64,000 nt of DNA from contig NZ_FWFD01000003.1 in NCBI RefSeq assembly GCF_900163795.1, positions 1 to 64,000 of the forward strand, in the 5' to 3' direction. The first letter of the stretch is position 1. Every line of letters begins with the position of its first letter. The notes beneath the pieces are model-generated. The model saw only the letters and a list, made by a program, of their open reading frames with translations, did no database searches and was not told the origin of the DNA. Positions 25,671-34,170 of this stretch are shown piece after piece. The position numbers and the translations under genes were made by a program. Origin of the DNA: Vagococcus fluvialis bH819 (lineage in GTDB: Bacteria; Bacillota; Bacilli; Lactobacillales; Vagococcaceae).

Positions 25671-27599
25671 CTATATGTCTCCTTTCGAAATAATTAAACT
25701 GATTAAATCTTTTGTTGTTTTGGTTTGTGCTAGTTTATCTATATAATTCTTTTTGTTAAACAAATCATAAAGAGTTGCAATAATATCTTTTGCTTCAGAC
25801 ATATTTTTTTCAGCTATAGCAACTAAACAAATGACTTTAACTTGAACTTCACCCCATAAAATTGGTTCCTCTAAGCAAACAATAGCTAGTTTTGTTTCAA
25901 CAACTGTTTTTGGATCACCGTGAGGAAACGCCACACCAATATCTAAACCTGTGCTTCCCATCTCTTCTCTCTTCAACAACTGTTGTTCAAATGATGGTTC
26001 CACAAAAGAAAGAGCTTTCATTTCTTGGGAAATAAAAGATAAAACATCTTCTTTATTATCAAATTTTCTTTCAAAAAAAAGTAACCGAGGATCTAAATAA
26101 TTAATAATAAGGTCATTTTTGATATTTTTTTCTGAAGAAAAATTTTGTCCAAACTGATCCATTTCAGATATCACAGACGATATTTTAGATATTTCTTCAT
26201 TTGATGGTAATGGAGATACATAGATAACTGGTGTTAATTTTTCTTCTATTTCTAATGGTACTGTTGAAATAATTAAATCAACTGATGATATATCTACTTT
26301 ATTCAACGTTTTTTCATCTGAAATTTCTATAATAATATTTTTAGAAATATTTCTTTCAATTCGATTTAAAATCAGCTCAGAGGTCACTATACCGTAGGAG
26401 CAAACAATCAATACATGCTTAGTCACTTCTATTTTTTCAAAAGCTAATTGAAAATGAATGGTTAAAAAGCCAATTTCATCATCAGGTAGAATAATTCCAA
26501 AACTTTCCTCAAGACCTGATATAACTAATCTAACTAAACTAAACATGGTTGAATACTGCTTTTTTATACTATTAAGTAATGGGTTTCTTACATGTATTCC
26601 CGTATTTAATCGATGTACCATTGGAATAATATGAGATAGTAAAAACTTTGGCAGTTCACGATCATCGGAAAAATTAACATCTAACAGCAGACTCATTTGG
26701 CTAATCATTTTTAACACTTCATGTTCAAAATATTCATCCATATTTATATCCATCACAAAAGGTTGAATACCATGAGAGAACAGACAAGAACTTAGATACT
26801 GAATATCTGAAGTCGTAAAAACAATCCCTAAATCTTTATTTATTTTTTCCGATAATGACATACTACTCATATATAATTCCATATTTTGGATCTCTAAAAA
26901 CATCATCTTGCGTTCGATTTCAATATGATTTCCAATCCCAGTCCTTGTAAAAAATATAAGTAATTTATGAAATAAAGACTGTTTCATATAGTTACTTAAA
27001 TTCAGTTGAGCATTCTCGATCATTTCATCGACATAATTTTCAGTCTTTTCAATTAACGTTTTATCAAATAAAAAGTGCAAATCTTGTTTTGTTTTTATTT
27101 TTTGATTTTGAATATAATCGTGAAGAATCTTTTGAATCAATGATTCTTCATAAACATGCTGTTTAATTTTTGAAAAATCTACGTTGTATTTTTCAAAAAA
27201 ATTTGACACTTCATCTCGATCGTTTTTTACGGTTTGAGGTGTTACATAAAATAAATTTGCATACTCTTGATAGGTCAGAGTCTCTTTTGAAAATAATTCC
27301 TTCTCTAAAATAATTAATTGTCGATACTCGGGGGTAAACTTCTCCTGACTTGTTGTTTCATAAAGAAACAATAACTTTATTTGTTCACGTTGCTTTTCTT
27401 GATACTCTAATTTAATTCCTTTTCTTGGCACTTTATTAATTTTGATATCAAGAGGCTGCAGCTCTGATTGTATTTCTTCCAAATCTTTATAGATTGTTTT
27501 CGTTGATACTTTTAATGAATCTCTAAAAAAATTAGCCGACTGATAATCTTCTTGATTCAATAATAATTTAAGTAATTTCCTTTCCCTCTTACTAAGCAT
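25671..27599 (-). CDS. PRD-type transcriptional activator with EIIB and EIIA domains (BglG/MtlR family)
   Basis: The 642-aa regulator has an N-terminal helix-turn-helix pair (about residues 1-130) and two PTS regulation domains with phosphorylatable His (about 170-380, including SCLFSHGIQP and IHFQLAF). An EIIB-like domain (VLIVCSYGIVTSE, near 400) and a C-terminal EIIA-like domain (VAFPHGDPKT, near 565) follow. This is the MtlR/LicR/ManR layout, a DNA-binding activator controlled by HPr and PTS phosphorylation. It heads the PTS operon, which suggests autoregulation. A cre-like site and a 22-bp dyad lie directly upstream. Confidence 0.9.
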   Translation of the reverse strand: MLSKRERKLLKLLLNQEDYQSANFFRDSLKVSTKTIYKDLEEIQSELQPLDIKINKVPRKGIKLEYQEKQREQIKLLFLYETTSQEKFTPEYRQLIILEKELFSKETLTYQEYANLFYVTPQTVKNDRDEVSNFFEKYNVDFSKIKQHVYEESLIQKILHDYIQNQKIKTKQDLHFLFDKTLIEKTENYVDEMIENAQLNLSNYMKQSLFHKLLIFFTRTGIGNHIEIERKMMFLEIQNMELYMSSMSLSEKINKDLGIVFTTSDIQYLSSCLFSHGIQPFVMDINMDEYFEHEVLKMISQMSLLLDVNFSDDRELPKFLLSHIIPMVHRLNTGIHVRNPLLNSIKKQYSTMFSLVRLVISGLEESFGIILPDDEIGFLTIHFQLAFEKIEVTKHVLIVCSYGIVTSELILNRIERNISKNIIIEISDEKTLNKVDISSVDLIISTVPLEIEEKLTPVIYVSPLPSNEEISKISSVISEMDQFGQNFSSEKNIKNDLIINYLDPRLLFFERKFDNKEDVLSFISQEMKALSFVEPSFEQQLLKREEMGSTGLDIGVAFPHGDPKTVVETKLAIVCLEEPILWGEVQVKVICLVAIAEKNMSEAKDIIATLYDLFNKKNYIDKLAQTKTTKDLISLIISKGDI

Positions 27600-27613
27600 T
27601 TAACTCACCCTCC

Positions 27614-27628
27614 AGGAAGCGCTTTCCT
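27614..27628. promoter_or_regulatory. Candidate cre (CcpA site)
   Basis: AGGAAGCGCTTTCCT is nearly palindromic around AAGCGCTT and matches the cre core, with two edge mismatches. It lies just upstream of the GGAGGG ribosome site of the PRD activator, where bound CcpA could block elongation. Confidence 0.55.
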
Positions 27629-27673
27629 TATCTACACATTAAGTCATTATCTCCCTCTAGTAAATCAAACCTT

Positions 27674-27695
27674 ACTTCTACATTAATGTGGAAGT
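27674..27695. promoter_or_regulatory. 22-bp dyad, candidate operator
   Basis: ACTTCTACAT and ATGTGGAAGT form 10-base half-sites around a two-base centre, with one mismatch. The dyad lies about 75-96 bases upstream of the PRD activator start, a suitable position for an activator site. It could also form a small RNA hairpin. Confidence 0.45.
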
Positions 27696-27810
27696 TTTAT
27701 TACTTTACTTAAAAAAGGTTAGTAACTAGCTGTTTAGATAGTAACTATAGTAGCAATTACTTTATCATTGTTACCATGAATCAACAATAATAAAGTTTTA
27801 AATCTAACGA

Positions 27811-27845
27811 AAAAACGACTACCCATTTCTAGATAATCGTTTTAC
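27811..27845 (-). terminator. Terminator after the Vat-like gene
   Basis: On the minus strand AAAACGATTATC pairs with GGTAGTCGTTTT (G-T pairs included), followed by TTCG after the T-run. Confidence 0.7.
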
Positions 27846-27851
27846 TCTACT

Positions 27852-28487
27852 TTATATCTCCTTGATCAAATCCAAATCTGCACTACACAACGTTTCAAGA
27901 TTATTAAATATCTTTTCAGCATCCCAAGCCCACCATTTTATATCGAGCAAATGGTGGATTAAGTCATCATCAAAACGTTGTTTAATTAAACGAGCTGGAT
28001 TGCCACCGTATATTTGATAGGCTTCTACATTAGATGTAACGACAGTATTCGCTGCAATAATAGCACCGTCACCTATCTGAACACCTGGCATAATCGTTAC
28101 ATTTTGCCCAATCCACACATCATTGCCAATCACTGTATCACCTTTGAATGGTAATTCTTCTAAGCTTGGTGCGCTGTTCTCCCACCCATTACCAAAGACA
28201 TTAAAAGGATAGGTTGTAACACTATTCATGCGATGATTGGCACCATTCATTATAAATTCAACACCTTTAGCAATCGCACAAAATTTACCAATAATTAGTT
28301 TATCACCTATAAAATCATAATGATGCGACACATGCTCTTCAAAGTGATCTAACCCATCAACACCGCTATCATAATAGGTGTAATCACCGATTATGATATT
28401 GGGATTAGTGACAGTATTCTTAATAAAACAGAAATTTTTAACCTGTTCATTTGGATAAATATCATTAGGATTTGGTCCATACATCAT
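27852..28487 (-). CDS. Vat-family xenobiotic O-acetyltransferase
   Basis: This 211-aa left-handed beta-helix acetyltransferase closely resembles streptogramin A acetyltransferases (VatD/VatE). Shared features are GDYTYYDS, LIIGKFCAIA, EFIMNGANHRM with the catalytic His, YPFNVFGNGWE, GNDVWIGQNV and GGNPARLIKQRF. These enzymes inactivate streptogramin A by acetyl transfer from acetyl-CoA. The segment order and length match active Vat enzymes, so resistance is plausible, but chromosomal relatives can have other substrates. GGAG lies 8 bases before the first of two ATG codons. No mobile element flanks it. Confidence 0.88.
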   Translation of the reverse strand: MMYGPNPNDIYPNEQVKNFCFIKNTVTNPNIIIGDYTYYDSGVDGLDHFEEHVSHHYDFIGDKLIIGKFCAIAKGVEFIMNGANHRMNSVTTYPFNVFGNGWENSAPSLEELPFKGDTVIGNDVWIGQNVTIMPGVQIGDGAIIAANTVVTSNVEAYQIYGGNPARLIKQRFDDDLIHHLLDIKWWAWDAEKIFNNLETLCSADLDLIKEI

Positions 28488-28507
28488 TTACATCACTCCT
28501 TTTTTTC

Positions 28508-29710
28508 CTACCACATCAGCTCAAAAGCTTCATTGATCTCATCAATATCTACATAATCAGGATAGAATCTTTCACTTTCTCCATGCATATACCACTCTAA
28601 AACATCTTGAACTGATTTTCGATTCGCGTTTTTCTTAAAATCCGCTACAAAATCATCAAATCTTTCAATACCTCCGAAATCCTCAAAAGGTGCAGTTCTC
28701 TTTCCTTTCGTACAATAAGGATAAAAAGGAATTGATGGATCACGCTCTAAGATTTCTTCTACAACAATTTTATGCTCCCAAGAATCACCATAATCATAAA
28801 TATAATTAAATTTATCCCCTTCAGAAACTAACTGATTCAGCTTTACTTTAGCCATGTCTTTTTTTACTTGGGAAGCAAAATAAAAATCAGACGTATCTCC
28901 AAGTAATTTTTCTGCTTCAAAATCAGTTAAAAGAGTATTTCCCACGTTAAATTGATACAAATGAGCTGTGTCCCATTCAAATGCTGTTTGAATAACTTCA
29001 TGCAAATCTTCAAATGTCATTTCTGATGGCACTAAAATGCGACGCCAAATAGGTGGTTTCGCTCCTGCGATATCTATTCTTAGTTGATAAATTTTATTGT
29101 CTGCCTGTTTATTTCCTCCACTCGGTAAAATTTTATTTTGAGGAATCATTGGAATCACATTATCTTGATGTTTTTGATTCATCTTAGGTGGAAACAACTC
29201 ATTCTTCATCATATTTCCTTCTAAATCATCTAAAAGATCGTTGATTGCTTCCATTTGTTCATCCATATACTCCATATATGATTCAATATTTTTTCGCTTG
29301 AAAGGTGACCAAAATTCTACATCTAGATTCAACTCTAAACATCGAGGAATAGACTCAGCGACAGTAATAATTAATTTTTTAGCATTTGGTACATAGAAGC
29401 GCTCTTCTAAAAACATTAAAAAATTATTGAGAATCACTTGGAATTCTAGAATTACAGCATTATCTATCTCTATAAACTTAGGCATTGAATCAATTATTCC
29501 ATCCTGTAAGGGTCCGATACTCCATGACTCAATATCTGCACCAAAATGCTTTAATACTAATACTCTAAAATCCTCTAGAATTTGTAAAAAATCATCTTGT
29601 GATAATTTTGATTCATCATCTATTTCTATATAAGGAACACCTGTCACACCATTATAAGCTGATAAAAATCGTGTGCTTTTTCCATATTCTTTAATCCATT
29701 TATGGTACAT
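28508..29710 (-). CDS. pRiA4b ORF-3-like domain protein
   Basis: The 400-aa product has two parts. The N-terminal about 190 residues are helical and not recognised. The C-terminal half has the pRiA4b ORF-3/IS1096 TnpR-like domain (YQLRIDIAGAKPPIWRRI, LHEVIQTAFEWDTAHLYQF, YIYDYGDSWEH). The domain is often found near transposons, but its biochemical role is unknown and no transposase is present here. It is probably co-transcribed with the Vat-like gene, 20 bases downstream. GGAGAG lies before the ATG. Confidence 0.8.
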   Translation of the reverse strand: MYHKWIKEYGKSTRFLSAYNGVTGVPYIEIDDESKLSQDDFLQILEDFRVLVLKHFGADIESWSIGPLQDGIIDSMPKFIEIDNAVILEFQVILNNFLMFLEERFYVPNAKKLIITVAESIPRCLELNLDVEFWSPFKRKNIESYMEYMDEQMEAINDLLDDLEGNMMKNELFPPKMNQKHQDNVIPMIPQNKILPSGGNKQADNKIYQLRIDIAGAKPPIWRRILVPSEMTFEDLHEVIQTAFEWDTAHLYQFNVGNTLLTDFEAEKLLGDTSDFYFASQVKKDMAKVKLNQLVSEGDKFNYIYDYGDSWEHKIVVEEILERDPSIPFYPYCTKGKRTAPFEDFGGIERFDDFVADFKKNANRKSVQDVLEWYMHGESERFYPDYVDIDEINEAFELMW

Positions 29711-29793
29711 ATCAGACTCTCCTTTAATTAAATTTCTTAGTTAAAGTGTAACATATTAGCTAGTCTTTAAGAACACAAATATAACGCTAAACA

Positions 29794-30198
29794 TTAGAGT
29801 TTCTTCATCATAATAATTTCATAAGGGGCTTCTAAAAAATTAAAGCCACCCACTGTTTGATAACCTTTCTTAACATAAAAATGCTGGGCATACTCGTCTG
29901 ATGCTGTAGATGTCATCACTACTTCATGGTTTAATTTTTTCATTTTTTCTTCCCAATAATTAACTAGTTCTTTACCAAAACCAGAACCTCGGTAATCGTC
30001 TAAAAGAAACAACATATTCATAAACGGGGTATTATCCCAAAACAAATTAAATCTTAACCAGCCGATAAATTTACCATCCATTTCACCAATGTAAACACGA
30101 TTCAATCTGATACTGTTTAATAATTCATCTTTACTTATATGATGATCATATTTAGTAAGTACTGTGATATCTTGTTCTACTGCTATTCTAATTTCCAT
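29794..30198 (-). CDS. GNAT-family N-acetyltransferase
   Basis: This 134-aa single-domain acetyltransferase has the acetyl-CoA loop visible as LDDYRGSGFGKELV (the R/Q-x-x-G-x-G/A motif) at about residues 70-83. VMTSTASDEYAQHFYVKKGYQ follows in the C-terminal half, read here as separate short motifs. The substrate is unknown. AGGAG lies 6 bases before the ATG. Confidence 0.85.
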   Translation of the reverse strand: MEIRIAVEQDITVLTKYDHHISKDELLNSIRLNRVYIGEMDGKFIGWLRFNLFWDNTPFMNMLFLLDDYRGSGFGKELVNYWEEKMKKLNHEVVMTSTASDEYAQHFYVKKGYQTVGGFNFLEAPYEIIMMKKL

Positions 30199-30213
30199 AG
30201 TGATCTCCTATCT

Positions 30214-30246
30214 AAAAAAAGAGCCACCACTAAGGCAACTCTTTTT
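30214..30246 (-). terminator. Terminator upstream of the GNAT gene
   Basis: On the minus strand AGAGTTGCC pairs with GGTGGCTCT (several G-U pairs), with an A-run before it and a T-run after it. It lies between the transketolase 3' repeats and the GNAT gene, so it probably ends transketolase read-through. Confidence 0.7.
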
Positions 30247-30277
30247 GTCAGTTTATTTAATTATAGCATTATTTTAT

Positions 30278-30398
30278 AGTCCGGGGTCAACAAGCAACTC
30301 CTTCAACAACTTCAGGAATAAAAACCAATTCAAAAAAACACGAATTTTTTTTTATTCCTTCCAGTCGCTCGGAGCTAAGCGCTTGTTTCACCACTCTG
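30278..30398 (-). repeat. Stem-loop repeat R8
   Basis: This minus-strand copy lies behind R9 in tandem. GGAATAAAAA pairs with TTTTTATTCC and AATTCG with GAATT around a T-rich loop. Outer arms AGCTCC and GGAGTTG-type sequences are present. It begins and ends with the CGGACTA-type junction seen in R1/R2. Confidence 0.7.
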
Positions 30399-30528
30399 GT
30401 GTAGTCCGGTTTCTAAAGGCAGCCCCCACGGCAAATTCACAACCAATAATTAATCCCAAAAGCAGGGATTAATTATTGGTTCCTCCAGTTGCTCGGGGCT
30501 AAACGCCTTTTGAAACACTCTAAATTAC
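30399..30528 (-). repeat. Stem-loop repeat R9 at the transketolase stop
   Basis: The inner hairpin is a perfect 16-bp stem (ACCAATAATTAATCCC, 30442-30457, with its complement at 30465-30480) around the loop TGCTTTT read on the minus strand. It begins at the transketolase stop codon, in sense orientation. R8 and R9 fill most of the 326-base gap between GNAT and transketolase. Confidence 0.8.
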
Positions 30529-32522
30529 AAACTCTTATATGTTTTTACAACATTTTCTACTGTGAAGCCGTATTTTTCGATGACTGTGTTTCCTGGTGCG
30601 CTTGCTCCGAATTTATCAATTCCCATTACTTTACCTTCAAATCCTACGTAACGTTCCCAACCTAATGAAGCTCCCATTTCGATTGATACGCGTTTTCTTA
30701 CTGAAAGTGGTAAGACAGATTCCTTATATGCAGCATCTTGTGCGTCAAATGAAGCTGTCGATGGCATTGAAACAACTGATACATCGATGCCTTCTTTGCG
30801 TAATTCTTTTTGAGCTTCCATTGCTAAGTTGACTTCTGAACCTGTTGCAATGATGATTCCTGCTGGTGTATTACCTTCTTGTGCTGACAATACATAGCCA
30901 CCACGGGCAACACCTTCATATGCTTTTTCCTTCGTTCCTTCAAGAACTGGTAAGTTTTGACGAGATAAAGCTAAAACTGTTGGTGTTTCCATAGATGTTG
31001 CAGCAACTTTCCATGCAGCGGCTACTTCATTTCCATCAGCTGGACGAATTAAGTTAACGTTTGGAATACTGCGTAAGCTTGATAATTGTTCAATTGGCTC
31101 ATGAGTTGGGCCATCTTCACCTACAGCGATTGAATCATGTGTTAATACATAAGTTACTGGTGCTTTTTGGATAGCTGATAATCTAACAGCTGGGCGTAAA
31201 TAATCCACAAATACGAAGAATGTCGCACCGTAAACGCGAGTTCCACCGTGTAGTGCAATACCGTTCATTGCTGCTGCCATACCAAATTCACGCACACCAT
31301 ACCAAATGTTGCGTCCTTCGTATTGACCTGGTTCAAAATCTTTTTCCCCAGCAATCATTGTATTGTTTGATGAAGAAAGATCGGCTGATCCACCCCATAA
31401 TTCAGGCATTGCTTTGGCTAATTCTTGAATCGCTTCTTTACTTGTAATACGACTTGCAGACGAATCTCCTACTTCATAAACAGGTAATGCTTTTTCTAAA
31501 TCAACTGTCACTTCACCTTTAAAGGCATCTACAAATTGAGTAGCAAGTTCTGGATATTCAGCTTTGTATGAAGCAAATAATTCATTCCACTCAGCTTCAG
31601 CTTTTTGACCTTTAACAATCATATCTTCTTTAAAGCGTGCTGTTACTTCTTCAGGAACTGTGAATTCTGGGTAATCCCATCCGTAAGCTTTTTTAGCTAC
31701 TGCAAGGCCTTCAGCGCCTAATGGAGCACCGTGAACTTTGTTTGTTCCTTGTAATTCAGCACCAAATCCGATAATTGTTTTAACTTCGATAATTGTAGGT
31801 TTGCTTGTTTCTTTCTTAGCTTCTTCGATTGCATTTGAAATAGCTTCTAAATCATTGCCATCTTTCACTAAGATATGTTGCCAACCAGTTGCTTCAAAAC
31901 GGCCTTTAACACTTTCGCTAAATGATTTATCTAATGGTCCATCTAGAGAGATATCATTTGAATCATAAAGAACGATTAATTTATCTAATTTTAAGTGACC
32001 AGCTAAACTGGCTGCTTCTTGTGAGATACCTTCCATTAAGTCGCCATCGCCACATAAAGCATATGTATAGTGATCTACTACTTTAAAGTTATCTTTATTA
32101 TAAGTTGCTGCTAAATGAGCTTCTGCCATAGCAAAACCAACACTCATTGCAATCCCTTGTCCTAGAGGTCCTGTTGTTGCTTCAATACCATCTGTGTGGT
32201 GAACTTCAGGATGTCCTGGTGTTAAACTATCCCATTGACGGAAATTTTTAATTTCTGACATTGGTAAGTTGTAGCCAGATAAATGAAGTAAGCTGTATAA
32301 CATTGCTGAACCATGTCCTGCTGATAAAATAAAACGGTCACGGTCTGCCCAGTTTCTTGATGTTGTTGGATTAACGTTTAAATGTTTTGTCCATAATGTA
32401 TAAGCCATTGGAGCTGCACCCATTGGTAAACCAGGGTGACCTGAGTTAGCTTTTTGAATCATATCTAAACTTAATGTACGAATTGCATTAACACCTAATT
32501 GATCTGTTTGATCGAACTTCAT
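30525..32522 (-). CDS. tkt: Transketolase
   Basis: This 665-aa thiamine-diphosphate enzyme of the non-oxidative pentose phosphate pathway transfers C2 units between sugar phosphates. Landmarks are SGHPGLPMGAAPMAY at residues 27-41, GPLGQGIAMSVGFA at about 116, the ThDP/Mg motif CGDGDLMEG followed by YDSNDISLDG, and the pyrimidine domain (EFGMAAAMNGIALHGG, then THDSIAVGEDGPTHEP). The length is full. AGGAGG precedes the ATG. Followed by the R8/R9 repeat pair. Confidence 0.97.
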   Translation of the reverse strand: MKFDQTDQLGVNAIRTLSLDMIQKANSGHPGLPMGAAPMAYTLWTKHLNVNPTTSRNWADRDRFILSAGHGSAMLYSLLHLSGYNLPMSEIKNFRQWDSLTPGHPEVHHTDGIEATTGPLGQGIAMSVGFAMAEAHLAATYNKDNFKVVDHYTYALCGDGDLMEGISQEAASLAGHLKLDKLIVLYDSNDISLDGPLDKSFSESVKGRFEATGWQHILVKDGNDLEAISNAIEEAKKETSKPTIIEVKTIIGFGAELQGTNKVHGAPLGAEGLAVAKKAYGWDYPEFTVPEEVTARFKEDMIVKGQKAEAEWNELFASYKAEYPELATQFVDAFKGEVTVDLEKALPVYEVGDSSASRITSKEAIQELAKAMPELWGGSADLSSSNNTMIAGEKDFEPGQYEGRNIWYGVREFGMAAAMNGIALHGGTRVYGATFFVFVDYLRPAVRLSAIQKAPVTYVLTHDSIAVGEDGPTHEPIEQLSSLRSIPNVNLIRPADGNEVAAAWKVAATSMETPTVLALSRQNLPVLEGTKEKAYEGVARGGYVLSAQEGNTPAGIIIATGSEVNLAMEAQKELRKEGIDVSVVSMPSTASFDAQDAAYKESVLPLSVRKRVSIEMGASLGWERYVGFEGKVMGIDKFGASAPGNTVIEKYGFTVENVVKTYKSL

Positions 32523-32618
32523 AAAAAATATCCTCCTATTTAGGTTTATTTTACCTTTATCACTTTTTATTTTAACTCGTTAACTAATATTTTGCAAGGC
32601 TTTCCAGTTTTTAACACA

Positions 32619-32664
32619 AAAAGATAAGGGACGACTATCTTCCGTGTAGTCCCTTATCTTTTTG
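32619..32664 (-). terminator. Terminator overlapping the DUF896 coding end
   Basis: AAAAAGATAAGGGAC pairs perfectly with GTCCCTTATCTTTTT. On the minus strand the 5' arm and loop encode the last residues (KDKGLHGR) and stop codon of the DUF896 gene, so coding and termination signals share sequence. Confidence 0.9.
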
Positions 32665-32877
32665 AATTTCTTTTAATTTATCTGGTGTAACATCATTGCC
32701 TTCAGTATCAACAACTTTCATGCCCTCGATATGATTACGCATGCCACCTCTAAAACGGTGCAGATATTCTTCTCGTAATTCAGCTTGTTCTTTTTTTTCA
32801 TTATCAGTTAAACCAATTTCAGTTTTTGCTTTTTTTGCTAATTCATTAATTCTTGCTAATTTTTCTTTTGATAACAT
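32635..32877 (-). CDS. DUF896/UPF0291 protein (YnzC-like)
   Basis: This 80-aa small helical cytoplasmic protein has the family pattern ([26 protein letters not shown], then [10 protein letters not shown]). The Bacillus subtilis homologue YnzC lies in the SOS operon yneA-yneB-ynzC next to lexA. Here the gene is divergent from lexA with a LexA box between them, which preserves the link. Its molecular role is unknown. AAGGAGG precedes the ATG. Confidence 0.92.
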   Translation of the reverse strand: MLSKEKLARINELAKKAKTEIGLTDNEKKEQAELREEYLHRFRGGMRNHIEGMKVVDTEGNDVTPDKLKEIQKDKGLHGR

Positions 32878-32955
32878 CGATAAACCTCCTTTACAAACTT
32901 CTTTAATTTTAGCCTAATTCTGTTAATATTTCAATTAATTAAGCTACAAAAAAAG

Positions 32956-32995
32956 CGAACACCCGTTTGATTTAGCTTTCAAAATATGTTACACT
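32956..32995 (+). promoter_or_regulatory. LexA box and lexA promoter
   Basis: CGAACACCCGTTTG (32956-32969) fits the Gram-positive LexA operator CGAAC-N4-GTTCG with one change. It overlaps a candidate -35 TTGATT (32967-32972). After 17 bases comes an extended -10 (TG-T-TACACT, 32987-32995). This implies autorepression of lexA and possibly control of the divergent DUF896 gene. Confidence 0.8.
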
Positions 32996-33021
32996 CAAAA
33001 AAAAAGAAAAGAGGCCGACTT

Positions 33022-33642
33022 ATGACTAAAAAGCAGTCTTCAAGACAAGTAGATGTCTTGCGTTTTATATACGAACAAGTTGAATCACGTGGTTACCCAC
33101 CTACAGTAAGAGAAATTGGAGAAGCCGTTAACCTTTCCTCTACTTCTACTGTTCATGGACATTTATCTAGATTAGAAAAAAAAGGATTGATTCATCGTGA
33201 CCCAACAAAACCAAGAGCTATCGAATTAACATCTGAAGGATTAGATTTAATCGGAGTTAAACCAACAACGATCCCAATGCTAGGAGTGGTTACTGCTGGA
33301 GAACCGATTTTAGCTGTTGAGGATGCGTCTGATTTCTTTCCTTTACCACCTGACTTAAAATATGAAGAAAACAGTTTATTCATGCTAACAATTCGTGGCG
33401 AAAGTATGATCAATGCTGGGATTTTTGATGGTGATCATGTTATCGTTAGAAAACAATCCGCAGCTAATAATGGGGACGTCGTGATTGCTATGACCGACGA
33501 AAACGAAGCGACGTGTAAACGATTCTTCAAAGAAACCACCTACATTCGATTACAACCCGAAAACGACAGTTTAGAACCTATCATTTTAGACAACGTTTCT
33601 ATCTTAGGAAAAGTTGTTGGATTGTACCGAAACCATATTTAA
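33022..33642 (+). CDS. lexA: SOS repressor LexA
   Basis: This 206-aa repressor has an N-terminal winged helix ([17 protein letters not shown]). The cleavage site is the Ala-Gly in VVTAGEPIL, and the catalytic dyad is Ser in RGESMINAG and Lys in IVRKQSAA. Autocleavage stimulated by RecA filaments derepresses SOS genes. The ATG at 33022 with AGAGG upstream is preferred to an earlier ATG at 32986, which lies inside the promoter region. Three LexA boxes are visible around the gene. Confidence 0.96.
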   Translation: MTKKQSSRQVDVLRFIYEQVESRGYPPTVREIGEAVNLSSTSTVHGHLSRLEKKGLIHRDPTKPRAIELTSEGLDLIGVKPTTIPMLGVVTAGEPILAVEDASDFFPLPPDLKYEENSLFMLTIRGESMINAGIFDGDHVIVRKQSAANNGDVVIAMTDENEATCKRFFKETTYIRLQPENDSLEPIILDNVSILGKVVGLYRNHI

Positions 33643-33672
33643 AAAATAAAGCTTAAATGCTTTATTTTTTTC
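33641..33672 (+). terminator. lexA terminator
   Basis: AATAAAGC pairs with GCTTTATT and is followed by a T-run, just after the lexA stop codon. Confidence 0.8.
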
Positions 33673-33722
33673 TTTACAAAACGAACAAACGTTTGTATAA
33701 TAAAAATACGAACATTTGTTCT
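33673..33722 (+). promoter_or_regulatory. SOS promoter with two LexA boxes
   Basis: -35 TTTACA (33673-33678) and -10 TATAAT (33696-33701) have the ideal 17-base spacer. Box 1, CGAACAAACGTTTG (33682-33695), fills the spacer. Box 2, CGAACATTTGTTCT (33709-33722), covers the start region. This is a tightly LexA-controlled promoter for the small gene downstream. Confidence 0.9.
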
Positions 33723-33745
33723 AATTATATTTAGGAGTGATCAAA

Positions 33746-33955
33746 ATGGAAGCAATCAGAAGGTATACAGTTTTGTTAATTGTTTTAGTGCTAGGTGTCG
33801 TGTTAGGAACTTTAGGTTGGCAGGCTGCCTTAGTCGTTTTGACTCCCCTAGTTATGATTTGGCTCATGGTATGGGACGAAAAAAGTTATAAAAGCAAGCA
33901 ACACGAACGCTATATAAAAGAAAAACAACAATACATGTACCGAAACAGCCGATAG
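33746..33955 (+). CDS. SOS-induced small membrane protein, candidate division inhibitor
   Basis: The 69-aa protein has a hydrophobic segment at about residues 7-40 (VLLIVLVLGVVLGTLGW, then LVVLTPLVMIWLMVW) and a basic, Gln/Tyr-rich tail (YIKEKQQYMYRNSR). It follows lexA and has two LexA boxes in its promoter. In Bacillus (YneA) and Staphylococcus (SosA), small membrane proteins next to lexA block division during DNA damage. This product lacks the LysM domain of YneA and shows no clear sequence identity to either, so the proposed role is from position and regulation. The ATG at 33746 has AGGAG upstream. The stop lies inside a terminator hairpin. Confidence 0.75.
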   Translation: MEAIRRYTVLLIVLVLGVVLGTLGWQAALVVLTPLVMIWLMVWDEKSYKSKQHERYIKEKQQYMYRNSR

Positions 33956-33973
33956 ATTTCTATCGGTTTTTTT
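33949..33973 (+). terminator. Terminator of the SOS small gene
   Basis: CCGATAGA and TATCGG form a short hairpin followed by TTTTTTT. The 5' arm contains the last codons and stop. Confidence 0.85.
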
Positions 33974-34170
33974 ATTCTTTATTTTTTATAATTATACATT
34001 TTTTTGATTAAAAATATATTAAATAAAAATAATTACAAAAACAAATTGTTTATTATAATTCTTAAACATAGTTTTTATCTATAATAAAAAAACAAAATAT
34101 TTGCATCAGTTTTATAAATAACTTAGTATAAAAGTGTACCTAAAATAAAATATAAAAGGAGTGGATGCAT

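Noticed and set aside
28508-29710. Transposon-encoded protein because of the IS1096/pRiA4b domain
   Set aside because: No transposase, terminal inverted repeats or target duplication are visible; the domain also occurs in ordinary chromosomal genes.
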